Source: Lineus longissimus (taxonomy: Eukaryota; Nemertea; Pilidiophora; Heteronemertea; Lineidae). From it: DNA of 64,000 bases. Below, in pieces: positions 1-9,551 of this stretch. Every line of letters begins with the position of its first letter. Position 1 is the first letter of the stretch. Location of the stretch: NCBI RefSeq assembly GCF_910592395.1, contig NC_088321.1, positions 12,402,001 through 12,466,000 on the forward strand, given 5' to 3'. A program made the position numbers and the translations under genes. The notes beneath the pieces are model-generated. The model worked only from the letters and a program-made list of their open reading frames with translations, did not search any database and was not told where the DNA came from.

Positions 1-260
1 GCGTGTTTGGTATTTTCTTGTTGTAACCGTGGGCATGATAAGAAATATCCATCAGATTTACCTCGACGGGGTTAAACTGAATGCTACGATGATACGAAGA
101 CGTGCTCTTATCATACCGGGTCGCTATTATTTTCTTGGTCGCCATTTACCATTTCCAACACCACCCTGCAATTCATTGGCGTTTCTCGGAGCCATGTCGA
201 ACTTAATGATTTATCCATGCTTGTTGAATCAACGGGATGTTCAAAGTATTTATGAGAGTG
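1..260 (+). CDS. LamG-like exon 3 of U1 (partial)
   Basis: The reading frame starts with codons at base 2. It shows the C-terminal half of the jelly roll: the RVWYFLVVTV strand, IYLDGVKLN, a YFLGRH strand, GAMSNLMIYPCLLNQ and the closing QSIYESG. Glycine replaces the usual aspartate after VVTV, and the stretch around codons 30-60 differs strongly from the other copies. Donor GTAAGT is at 261. Confidence 0.8.
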
Positions 261-1533
261 GTAAGTTTGAAGTTTTTCCAACCGTGTGTAATCCATTAAA
301 ATGCTTAAGTCCATAGTCGTCGACGTCTTCGGCGCTGGAGCTCAAACACGTTTGCACAAAACAAGTTCAGTCAGTTAACTTGGTTATAACTTTAGCTCGG
401 CGTTAATATACTTATGTTCACTTAGCTTAACTGGAGAAGGTTAAGAGTTAGGGACTGCATGTTTATTTATTTGAACTATCACACCCGGTTTCTCTTTTCA
501 TTGATCAGTTGTTTAAGACAAGTTTAACCAACTATAACGTGGCGTCAACTCCTCAAACCCGTCTTAAGAAAACGTAAAGTGAAGGTGTTGGAGACTTCTG
601 TTGGAAAACCACAGGCATGCCAGGACCTAATAGATCATTTCGCAACCCAACAGTAATGTTAGTGTTCGGCTTTGTCATTCAGTCCTCAGCATTGTAAATA
701 CTAGTATAGGATACCTGGGACAGGCCGTATTTTGTTACTGGATATTTCCCATCCATTCCTGGCACAACGCACAACAATAACCAGTATATAGAATTCGCAT
801 TGATACAAGAATGAAGATTTTCTGGCCGAAAATGACAAAACTCAATTCATTCCGCCGAATCAACTGTATAACGTTCTTATTTCACTTTGTCATTCCAGTT
901 AAATATGAGAGTAAGTATGGCACGCATTCTGAAAATGATTCTTAAATGGATTTTATCCAAACATTCTGACTGCGAATGTTGTCTCTTAACAGACTTGGAT
1001 TAATTTCAATTTTAATCAGAACACTCAGTCTAGCCCGAATGTAAAATCGAAAGTTAAGACAAGATTCTGATATCACAAGATCTCAATTTAATGTCAGGTT
1101 CAGTCTTGTGTAATGTACACGTCAGCTGACATATTAAAACTTTAACAAATAGCAGTAATCTTGCAAGAATCGTTTGACGAATGTACATGCGCATGGACCA
1201 AAAACTGAATAAATCTATGGCTATGAATATTATAGGAATTTTTGTGTTGACCCTGCATGCGCAGTTTGGTGTATCGACCCTGAATCGTTTTGGTTGGTAC
1301 AAGTATGAGAGTCTGAAAAAGCTGACAAAGTCATATTCCAATATTTAGTTTAAGGTGTTTCAGAGTTATAGAAGTTGTTCCTTGCTGTCGGGTATGTCGG
1401 TATTGACGTCTCCTCACACACCACTCGGGTGAGTGGTCAGTATGTCAGTTTGACATTTTGACATTCATTTTACCTCGATCTACCCTCCCGTTGTTTGTAA
1501 TAAAGAAATTAACTTTAAACCCTTGTTGTATAG

Positions 1534-1727
1534 AAAACCGACTGATGTTTATAAAGGAAGACGGCGACTCTGACTCCATTGACGAAATATCTTATAACAG
1601 AGGACCTGTCCGTTCAAAGATACAATGCAGCTTGTACTGTTATGACAAGAACACACGCAATGAGACCTGTAACGCCTTTAGCTTTAATATCAACACAAAC
1701 TGTTGTGAAATGTTACAAGATATGTAA
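1534..1727 (+). CDS. PAN/apple-like exon 4 of U1
   Basis: It follows an acceptor TTGTATAG and encodes about 63 residues with the pattern IQCSLYCYDK...NETC.AFSFN...CCE, which matches the Cys-x3-Cys...Cys-x-AF-x-F...Cys core of PAN/apple domains. NET is a conserved N-glycosylation sequon. The frame stops at 1725-1727 just after LQDM. That is early for a PAN fold; see the finding on the 17-nt GT-AG stretch at 1724-1740. Confidence 0.72.
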
Positions 1728-3082
1728 AAAATCATTTCAGAAAAGCAAGGGATACAACGTTACAACTTTGTTCCATAGAGGAGGATTCGACTAATTGTGG
1801 TAAATTTTATTGGATTCTTCGTGAGAATAATTGAACACCAGGAGAATATTATGTTCATAGCAGCGTGCTTGTGCAATTTACGGATCATAGTTACATGATA
1901 GCAATTTCGAGATTTCTATTTCGAGATTAAGAAATGACAAAAGACTTGGACAAAATCTATCGATTGCAACGAAGTTTAACAAACACACGCAGATATCAAG
2001 TTTACGCATCTTGGCGTTGTCCTAGACATTTATTGATATCATAGTTTTGGATATATATATATTGATGTATTTCCGTACTGACATGAACAGAGGTATATCC
2101 TGTGGGCCCTCAAATACACACACTAGTGCACAGTGCATAGACGCTGTACGAGATGTTCTGTAAAGCAATTAGTGTATTGCTGACTTGCTAAGGAACTAGA
2201 TGGCGAACCCTAACATTTACAAGAAAAACCTCGCAAAAGTATTTGGATGAAGCAACACCCAAATTTATTCGGAAGGATGAATTTTATCTTCGGAAAAATC
2301 CTTGACCAGATTTCTGTGTAAATATAAATATGTCTTTGCAAAATCCGATCTCCACATCGGTTTTAAATCCGAATCCTCCTCAACCACAGTGGACAGCGGT
2401 ATACCATTAACATGACTGTATTTACCATAAACAACATTTCCTGAAGCAGACGATGTGTGTTTCAAACTGACCGTCTCCTCAGGCCGTGTTCCAAATAACA
2501 ACGTCCAAGATACGCATAAACCAAATTTGGGGGTAAACGCATTAACAATGAGGGAAGTGGGATAATTATCTCACTTCTAGTAGGTAAAACTATGGTGAAG
2601 TTTATTTTTATCTACCATATTCGCATGCCTTATCAAAGCCCTAACTTTACTTTCAAAATTATCGGATTTCCATCAAATCATACATAATTGAAAATTGATA
2701 GATTTTGAAACTCTTTATATCTTTGCTTCCAACTCAATCAATACGAACAATGGTTTCATTGATACGACCATGCGTGAATACAGTTAATGAGTTTTGAACT
2801 ATTTCACTGCGTGTTTTTGTCCGTGTTCAAGAAAGCTCCTTCTCTCGTGCACCATCCTTTGTTTTATGTTCAAAGTAAGAGTAGAGCAGGCCAACATGTC
2901 GTAAAAAAACGGCTCGTTTGCAAGTGTCACATCAACTCTGGTACTGGTCATGGCCACCTTAGCTCTTTCGTCGATACCGATTAACCGAGGCCGCAACTTC
3001 GACCGGCGGCCCTCTTACTGTTGTGACAGGGGAGTAGATCTTTAATTATGGAGGCATCTTCTTCTGCGCTGCTCCAAAATAA

Positions 3083-3313
3083 TTGAAAATACCGGAAAGT
3101 GGCAGCATCTTGGCCTTCGGGAAAAAGATTGGAACTACCTACTTTGATCACGACATCAATTATACCATCGATTCGATAATAAATGATCATTATATTCGTC
3201 AAACTTTTTGTTTGAAGAGGCAATTTCTCCGCGGTGGTTTGACGAATGTTCGTGCAAGAGGTATCAATGTGTTGCTAGCGATGTCCAGTTGTGTCTTTAA
3301 AAAAGATAAGTGA
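3083..3313 (+). CDS. Uncertain conserved spacer ORF (U1 copy)
   Basis: A 76-codon open frame containing ESGSILAFGKKIGTTYFDHD and ending SSCVFKKDK. I do not recognise the family. The same frame is open at 25585-25866 and 45462-45692 and, judging from the DNA, near 17.7 and 51.6 kb. It is broken near 11.6 and 59.6 kb, and near 35.6 kb it has a 27-nt in-frame deletion followed by a late frameshift. It may be a decaying exon or chance; no splice link to the PAN-LamG genes was found. Confidence 0.2.
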   Translation: MKIPESGSILAFGKKIGTTYFDHDINYTIDSIINDHYIRQTFCLKRQFLRGGLTNVRARGINVLLAMSSCVFKKDK

Positions 3314-3348
3314 ACATTAGCGTTGCAGCAGTGTACAATAATCGGTAT

Positions 3349-3560
3349 CCAGTAAAAAAGGTACAGGTAAAAAAGGTACAGGTAAAAAAGGTACGGTAAA
3401 AAAGGTACGGAAAAAAAGTACAGGAAAAAAAGGTACAAGTAAAAAAGGTATCGGTAAAAAAGGTACAGGAAAACAAGGTATCGGTAAAAAAGGTACAGGA
3501 AAAAAGGTATCGGTACAAAAGGTACAAGAAAAATGGTGACTAGGTAAAAAAGGTACAGAC
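3349..3560 (+). repeat. Left minisatellite arm (ggtaaaaaaggtac-type)
   Basis: About 14 imperfect units alternate poly-A tracts with GGTACAGG, GGTATCGG or GGTACAAG. The inverse complement forms the right arm at 4126-4312. All long open frames across it are low-complexity artefacts. Confidence 0.9.
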
Positions 3561-4125
3561 ACTTTTTAAAAAGTTATTGTATAAAATTCGTTGATTCTCA
3601 CATTGACTGAATGGGTACTGATGGCCAATGTCCTCTTTGATTACTCATTTACAGTTAGATTAGAAGCCCTTAGTTTCATAGTTACAAAAGTGCGAAAGAA
3701 ACCCTGAATGTATTCAAAACCGTTGGTATCAGTAAAATAAATATTCCAGGTGGTATCAGCTTAGGAAGACCTTCCTAATTAATACCAGACCTGGAACAAT
3801 CCACCTTGGACAAGGGATTTTCTGATTGATTGTTAATTGGATTAATTACAGTAGTCATAATTATGCTTTGGCAATTAGAAGTTAATCAACTTTACTCTAG
3901 CAAGGAAGTAATTAGTTTGGATACACAAAAAACAAATAACCAACACAAAACATGGTTTCCATTTGACTGACAGATTGAAAACATATCTAAACTTTGCCTA
4001 TCTCAGTATAAGTTACCTCCACCACACAACATCTACATAATAATCATAATAACCCCAAAATTTGACTTCATTTACAATAAACAAGACGTGCAATTTATAA
4101 CATTTGACAGCAAAGACACCATACC

Positions 4126-4312
4126 TGTACCTTTTTTACCTAGTCCCCATTTTTCTTGTACCTTTTTTACCTGTACTTTTTTTTCCTGTACCTTTTTTAC
4201 CGATACCTTTTTTACTTGTACCTTTTTTACCGATACCTTATTTACTTGTACCTTTTTTTCTGTACCTTTTTTACCGTACCTTTTTTACCTGTACCTTTTT
4301 TACCTGTATCAT
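4126..4312 (-). repeat. Right minisatellite arm, inverted
   Basis: Units of TTTTTTACC plus TGTACC or GATACC, the inverse complement of the 3349-3560 array. The pair predicts a stem of roughly 180 bp if extruded or transcribed. Confidence 0.9.
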
Positions 4313-5279
4313 GTAGGAGCCAGTTTTCGCGGGTCTTATCACTAAGTGCAGATTTACTAGCTTCCAGCGATTCCATACACGCAAAAGCTTATTTATTACG
4401 AAATTTGAGATCAATAACGAAATATCTGGGGTGCTGCGTGGATGTTTTAAGCGTGAATTAATCTTGAAATCGCTCACTGAAAGATCGATGCAGACCAAAA
4501 CAAATCCGAAGCGGCTCCCCCATTTTCGCGGGTATTGCGCATGCGCGACTGATTGTTGTGTTTCTGTGTGTCGTGCACGATCCTAGGTATTGACCCAGTG
4601 TTTTGAACGTAATTAGAGAATTGCTTGCCTGTTTAGGACGCATTTTGGGCGCTTTCTTTGCGGAACGAAATGAAAATCAAAAATCAGAAAATTTATTCTC
4701 TGGAAACGAAGTGACGCGCGAGAAAACGGGAAAAAACGGGTTTTCGCGAAATTGGGGATGACTCGAAAATGGGGAGCAGCACCATACCTTTTTTACCTAC
4801 ATTCACAATAATCACATACATGCCTAAATCAAAGGGGTAATGAAATTGTCACCTATAATATGTACAATGATGTACACAAATTGAAAGTGTATATTGGGAT
4901 TAAAGCTAATATATAACTTCGACACAATGCAAGAACATAACTACACAATGTATCCGTTATACCCTTTGTGTAGTGTGTACAAGTGGAGTGTCAGCCTTGG
5001 TAGTCTGGTGGTAGTTGTCTGTGAGGTCGTTTATAGACGTTTTTTATTCTCAGGCTGTTTTAACGATAAACATTACAGCACTCAATATTTTCTATCGTTT
5101 TGTTTTGAAGAATGAAGTGTTTTTCTTTACGACTAACAGCTGTCCTCTTACGGCAAGTGTATGCATGCCTTTTCAGCTGCAATCACTACCGGACTCCAGA
5201 AACATTGCCTAGTTTACCCAAAGCAAGATTGTTGAAACAGATGTTGACTAAATCTCATGCCCAGAAAACGCAATAGCGA

Positions 5280-5623
5280 GATCTTTTTATAAGCGTTTCG
5301 TGATAGGTTTTACAAAGAGCATTCATCAGACACCATATTGCAACACAGTTCCGACATGCGCGTGCATAGGCAGACGGTCTTCGAAGTTCTGATCAAATTC
5401 GTATGATTATCTCTTAGTCAAGATTGAAAAAGAATCTTTCAAGAATCGAGTAACGAATGTACATTGAAAATTCGAAGAATACAGCACAGATACAGCTATA
5501 CTTGATAACTCTGTAACATTCATTCGAACTTTTGAACCAGGAAGAAAAAACCCATTGTATTGGGATTGGTATTGTATTGTTACCCCACTCCGATCCAGTG
5601 CGAGTTAGGCTTTCAGTTCGACT
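5280..5623 (+). promoter_or_regulatory. Putative promoter region of U2
   Basis: This conserved 5' flank of the signal-peptide exon is retained in U2-U8 and is more diverged in U9. It carries CTTTTTATAAGCG (TATA-like, about 335 bp upstream of the ATG), a small inverted repeat around GATTGAAAAAGAATCTTTCAA, and GAAAATTCGAAGAAT, which has two GAA/TTC half-sites like part of a heat-shock element. Cap site and motif function are inference. Confidence 0.3.
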
Positions 5624-5711
5624 ATGCTCCGCCTACTTACCGTTATACATGTATTATTCCTTCAATCCATCGTCTGTAGAAGTACTGGAGACACATGTAT
5701 CAACCACAGAG
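5624..5711 (+). CDS. Signal-peptide exon 1 of U2
   Basis: ATG opens MLRLLTVIHVLFLQSIVCRS, a basic start and hydrophobic core typical of a secretory signal, with cleavage likely near VCRS. It ends at HR plus one base (phase 1) before GTGAGT. Confidence 0.78.
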
Positions 5712-5910
5712 GTGAGTTGTTTGGAATTATTCAGGTCCCCGTTAATGAAATCAATTCAGCTCAGTCATTCCAGGGCGCACAAATTAGGCGATTACATCAT
5801 TCTCAATCCTATATCGGATAGTACGATGAATTCAAATGCTTAAAACAATTATACTTTTGCCGTATTAACAAAGTGCGTTAGGGTTGCTTGCCTTTCTCGA
5901 ATCATTTCAG

Positions 5911-5987
5911 AGCTTGGAGCAAAGCGTTTGGCCAGCAGGTGCCCACTGCCAAATGATTGCGTCATTTGCCGGTGGTTGCCGTTCTAA
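5911..5987 (+). CDS. Possible alternative last exon in intron 1 (U2)
   Basis: After the acceptor ATCATTTCAG, the phase set by exon 1 reads ELGAKRLASRCPLPNDCVIC and five more residues, then TAA. The acceptor, frame and stop position recur in U2-U9 (for example 13004-13080 and 60900-60976). It would give a secreted peptide of about 54 residues with three cysteines in this part. No transcript support is available. Confidence 0.3.
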
Positions 5988-6562
5988 AATTCGCATTGGA
6001 CACATCGCCTCTTTCAAGAAAACTGATGGTACAGTTGTAGTTATAATTCATTGGAAAGCACAACAATCAACTTTTCACATGCAACATATCATATTGCTTG
6101 AGTGGAGTTACTGAGCGCCTCAGGAAGGACCGGCCTATGGGTGAAACACTCACATGCTGTGTATGCACTCGTTCACGAGCCACGACAGTCTTTAGCGCCC
6201 AAAAGGGCTTCCAGTCTATTAAAAAGTTCAACATGAGCATTCATATCCCACCCCTTTTATGGCTGCGAAAGGCATACTTGTTTAGGCTCTACCCAGTAGT
6301 AGAACTTGGGTATTGTCTGGCTTGGGATCTTATTGGTGAGTGGATCCAATACACACTATATATCTGAATGATACCAATGGCAGCAGCTTGGATCGCAATT
6401 TCAAGATATTGGTGCTAATTTCTACGAAAGCCCAAAAGGCTCATCTGAAATTCGAAATCCGAAATTTGAGATGCAATATTAACCAATCAGAGGGAAACTT
6501 TCAACATTTCAAAACCAATTAGATGTCGTGAAACATTTTATTCGGTGAATGCAAAATGGCCG

Positions 6563-7304
6563 CAATCGGCACTGCGTTTATATGCATCATATCATTGTAA
6601 GAAGCTAGATCAGCTCGACTTGCTGATGTCAGGTGATTATTTTACATATACCGTGATGCATTCTTGACGCAATGATTAGTAGAAAATAGGTCAAATATAT
6701 TGCATTATTTCAAAATGATCTTCTTGCTAGTCTGACAATCTCAAAGAATCCTGCCCATGTCGGGTTATAGCTGCAATTTAATAAAAAAAAGCTTGACTTA
6801 TTTGAAGAACCATTGGTCTCTTTTGTCATTAGAGCAAAGTACTGATTGTTACACTTGATCTGATTGGCTAAACGTTTCCCAGCGACTAGTGATCGAGTTT
6901 GAATTTCCGATTCGGATTCGAGAATTTCGGACTCAATCGGCACTGCGTTTATATGCATCATATCATTGTAAGAAGCTAGATCAGCTCGACTTGCTGATGT
7001 CAGGTGATTATTTTACATATACCGTGATGCATTCTTGACGCAATGATTAGTAGAAAATAGGTCAAATATATTGCATTCTTTCAAAATGATATTCTTGTTA
7101 GTCTGACTAGCTCAAAGAATCCTGCCCATGTCGGGTTATGGCTGCAAGTTAACAAAAAAAAGCTTGACTTAATTGAACCACCAGTTGTCTCTAAATTCAC
7201 TTTTAAATTTCTCCATTGTCATAACTCAATGTTACACTTGATCTAATTTGCTAAAAGTTTCCAAGCGATTAGGGATTTGGAATTTCGGGTTTCAGATTCG
7301 AGAA
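6563..7304. repeat. 371-bp tandem duplication in U2 intron 1
   Basis: The segment beginning CAATCGGCACTGCG at 6563 begins again at 6934. Other units carry it once. The two copies have diverged slightly, so this is an old local duplication; both are noncoding. Confidence 0.8.
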
Positions 7305-7430
7305 TTTCGGACTTCGGATTTCGAATTTCAGATGGGCCTCTGAGCTTTCGTAAATTTTAGTAAATCAAGTTAAAGTAATAAAATTGACTGAGGCGATTTA
7401 AATGGAACAATGTGTTGTGTTCCTTTTCAG

Positions 7431-7473
7431 ACACCAGTGTGTTCTTTCTTAATGGAACTGACAGGAATATAAG
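7431..7473 (+). CDS. Micro-exon 2 of U2 (43 nt)
   Basis: Acceptor CCTTTTCAG and donor GTAACT. Read from exon 1 phase it gives DTSVFFLNGTDRNI and passes phase 2 to the LamG exon. NGT is a potential N-glycosylation site. Confidence 0.7.
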
Positions 7474-7873
7474 GTAACTGCGTCTGTGGATTCTACATTA
7501 TTCATAAACTTTGGAAGCAAAACCACTGCATCTTTGTTCCCTTTTATTTCCCGCATCCAATATTGTAACACTGCTCAACAGGGGAGCTAGCTTCCAGTCT
7601 ACCGCAATACGATGCTACACAGCCATAGAAGACCTACAGTTTGCTTCTTTTCATCGCCATTTCCGTCTGCAGTTCCAAGCCATCAGAATCAGTCGGGTAT
7701 CAATCGGTTGCTCCACTCTACTTGAGGCTGTTTATGTTTATACTTTGGCTGTGGCTCCGTGTACAGACTTTGTCATTTATGGCATCGGAATTTCTCCATA
7801 GAAGTTAACGACTGTGTCTTTAAATGCAAAACTTTTCAAGACATTTTAACTCTACGATTTCAAAATCCCCCAG

Positions 7874-8427
7874 TGTGAAATACGGTGCAAATTACGCCAA
7901 GTCAACTTATTTTGGTGAGGTTCTCTCATTTAATGGATGTGATCATGATGTTAAGCTGAACATTGATCTTCAGAAAAACGATGTCGTTTCGTTTGCTCTC
8001 TACTTTCGGCAGCGTCACCATAACAGACGATGTGAATCAATAATTTGGATTTCTGGAAGACGCTTTGACGTTTACGTCAACAGCTTTCGTGGTATACATG
8101 TAATGTGTAATAACCGACTTCATAAGAATTTGGCGCGAAGAACTGAAACTGGAAAGGCACTCAAGGCGCGTGTTTGGTATTTTCTTGTTGTAACGGTGGA
8201 CAAAGTAAGAAATATCCATAAGATTTACCTCGACGGAGTAAAACTGAATGCTAGAAAGATTCCAAGATATGTCAAGTTCAGATCAAGTCGCTTTCATTTT
8301 CTTGGTCGTCATTCACCCATCCCAGGAAGACGCTGCCTTTCACATCCTTTTATCGGTGCTATGTCCAACCTTAGGATTTTTCCATGTCTGTTGAATCAAC
8401 GGGAGGTTCGAAGTATTTATGAGAGCG
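7874..8427 (+). CDS. LamG-like exon 3 of U2
   Basis: Acceptor CCCCCAG; the first codon AGT is split with exon 2. The 185-codon jelly roll shows VLSFNGCDHDVKLNI, the central strand RVWYFLVVTVD, HKIYLDGVKL, FHFLGRH and FIGAMSNLRIFPCLLNQ, then REVRSIYE. This matches the LamG/concanavalin-A-like layout (Laminin_G_3 style). It ends GAGAGCG before GTAAGT. Confidence 0.85.
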
Positions 8428-9357
8428 GTAAGTCAGAAGTTAAGAGTTAGTGCCTTCATTTTCACCTATTTGAACTAGACAAGTGTAACCAACAATAACG
8501 TTGCGTCAACTCCTCCAACACGTTTAATGCAAACGTAAAGTGAACGTGTTGATGACTTCTGTTGGAAAACCACAGGCATGCCAGGACCTAAAGATCATTT
8601 CGAAACCCAACAGTAATGTTAGTGTTCAGCTTTGTCCTTTAGTCCTCAGCATTGTAAATACAAGTATAGGATACCTTGGACAAGCCATATTTTGTTACTG
8701 GATATTTCCCATCCATTCTTGGCACAACGCACAACACTAACCAGTATATAGAATTGACACTGATACAAGAATAAAGATTTTCTGGCCGAAAATGACAAAA
8801 ATTAATTGATTCCGCCAATGTAGACAAATGCATACTTACGAAATATAATTCGTTACCATGCTAACAACTTATGAACGTTGAAACTGATCCCAGCCTGAAA
8901 CTGCGGCAATAAAGACCTTGAACTTGGCAGCACGTTCTCAGTTCCGTGTGGCACAGCTTTGTGATACAGTCATTCAGTCACAGCCAATCAGATTGTGGGT
9001 ATTTTTACATATCACTCGCCGAATCCTCATTTCCCATTGTCATTACAGTTAAATATGAGAGTAAGTATGGCACGCATTCTCAAAAACTATTTTAAAGGGA
9101 TTTTATCCAAACATTCTGACTGCGAATGTTGTCTCTTTAAAACAGACTAGTTTGAGACCTACAGTTTTAGTTTGAGGTACTTCAGAGATATAAAAGTTGT
9201 TCTTTGCTGTCGAGTATGTCGGTATTGACGTCTCCTCACACACCACTCGGGTGGAGTGGTCAGTATGTCAGTTTGACATTTTGACATTCATTTTACCTCG
9301 ATCTACCCACCCGTTGTTTGTAATAAAAAAATTTAACTTTAAACCCTTGTCGTATAG

Positions 9358-9551
9358 AAAACCGACTGATGTTCATAAAGGAAGACGGCGACTCTGACTC
9401 CATTGACGAAATATCTTATAACAGAGGACCTGTCCGATCAAAGATACAATGCAGCTTGTACTGTTATGACAAGAACACGCGCAATGAGACCTGTAAAGCC
9501 TTTAGCTTTAATATCAACACAAACTTTTGTGAAATTTTACATAATATGTAA
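9358..9551 (+). CDS. PAN/apple-like exon 4 of U2
   Basis: Acceptor CGTATAG, in phase 1 with the LamG exon. It encodes ENRLMFIKEDGDSDS, then the IQCSLYCYD...NETCKAFSFN core. The fourth conserved region reads NFCEILHNM and the stop is at 9549-9551. A 17-nt GT...AG stretch starts at 9548. Confidence 0.75.

Larger units (their letters stand above)
1..1727 (+). other. U1: PAN-LamG gene, left-truncated by window edge
   Basis: Only the end of the LamG exon (1-260), intron 3 (261-1533) and the PAN exon (1534-1727) are in the window; the signal-peptide and micro-exons lie upstream. The LamG exon ends in phase 1 before GTAAGT, and the PAN exon resumes in the same phase after TTGTATAG. This is the most divergent LamG end in the array. 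Intron 3 belongs to the long version (about 1.27 kb), shared with U6 and with the relic at 43.4 kb. The bulk of intron 3 is the copy-repeated intron sequence with no mobile element recognised. Confidence 0.7.
3344..4804. mobile_element. Foldback-like element with minisatellite inverted arms
   Basis: A 1461-bp insertion flanked by a 9-bp direct repeat (acaataatc at 3335-3343 and 4805-4813). The empty site survives in the paralogous block at 45714-45722. The left arm (about 3349-3560) is a minisatellite of 13-16 bp units built from ggtaaaaaaggtac. The right arm (about 4126-4312) is the same minisatellite in inverse orientation, so the arms can fold on each other. Between them are about 560 bp of AT-rich DNA. 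Right of the right arm lies a roughly 480-bp unrelated segment, then one terminal copy of the repeat. No transposase is encoded. Architecture and 9-bp duplication resemble Drosophila FB (foldback) elements of the Mutator group; that assignment is inference. Confidence 0.75.
1728..5623. other. Spacer U1-U2 (with foldback element)
   Basis: This spacer has repeated intergenic sequence shared with all other units, interrupted by the foldback-like element at 3344-4804. Without that element, 1041-5711 aligns with 43420-46620 with no net length difference. The piece upstream of 5623 (about 5280-5623) is the conserved 5' flank of the signal-peptide exon and presumably holds the promoter. Two short open frames recur here in most units: one reading GSILAFGKKIGTTYFDHD (3083-3313), and one at about 5112 starting MKCFSLRLTAV, which is frameshifted in this copy. 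Confidence 0.6.
5624..9551 (+). other. U2: complete secreted PAN-LamG gene model
   Basis: Exons are 5624-5711, 7431-7473, 7874-8427 and 9358-9551, joined in phases 1, 2 and 1. They total 879 nt and encode 292 residues. The order is signal peptide, short linker with sequons NGT and NIS, LamG-like jelly roll (about residues 44-228), then a PAN/apple-like segment (about 230-292). All junctions use GT...AG. The product should be a secreted, glycosylated, probably carbohydrate- or protein-binding molecule; ligand unknown. Intron 1 (5712-7430) holds a conserved possible alternative last exon (5911-5987) and a 371-bp tandem duplication. Intron 2 (7474-7873) carries an open frame that is not conserved. 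Intron 3 is 8428-9357. The sequence is very close to U3. Confidence 0.75.

Noticed and set aside
2787-2984. Frame with VCKCHINSGTGHGHLSSF and its antisense partner in most spacers
   Set aside because: Open in two frames and antisense at once, no splice link and no domain; kept only as spacer sequence.
3349-3560. Regularly spaced short repeats resembling a CRISPR array
   Set aside because: Units are contiguous 13-16 bp minisatellite repeats without unique spacers, in a eukaryotic genome, and mirrored by an inverted arm.
3199-4461. Several 70-100 codon open frames rich in F, L, Y, T and P on both strands
   Set aside because: They are translations of the poly-A/GGTAC minisatellite arms; low-complexity artefacts in all frames.
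5884-6367. Open frames in intron 1 (MLAFLESFQSLEQSVW and MSGVTERLRKDRPMGE types)
   Set aside because: Frames break in other units by indels; not in phase with exon 1 except for the short 5911-5987 segment reported separately.
7511-7801. Open frame in intron 2 (QSTAIRCYTAIEDLQFASF), also at 14191-14505 and 48050-48412
   Set aside because: U4, U6 and U8 have an in-frame TAG there, and the micro-exon joins the LamG exon directly in matching phase without it.
8037-8219. Minus-strand frames opposite LamG exons (MDISYFVHRYNKKIPNTRLE type), found in most units
   Set aside because: Antisense shadows of the conserved LamG coding strand; no splice or start support.
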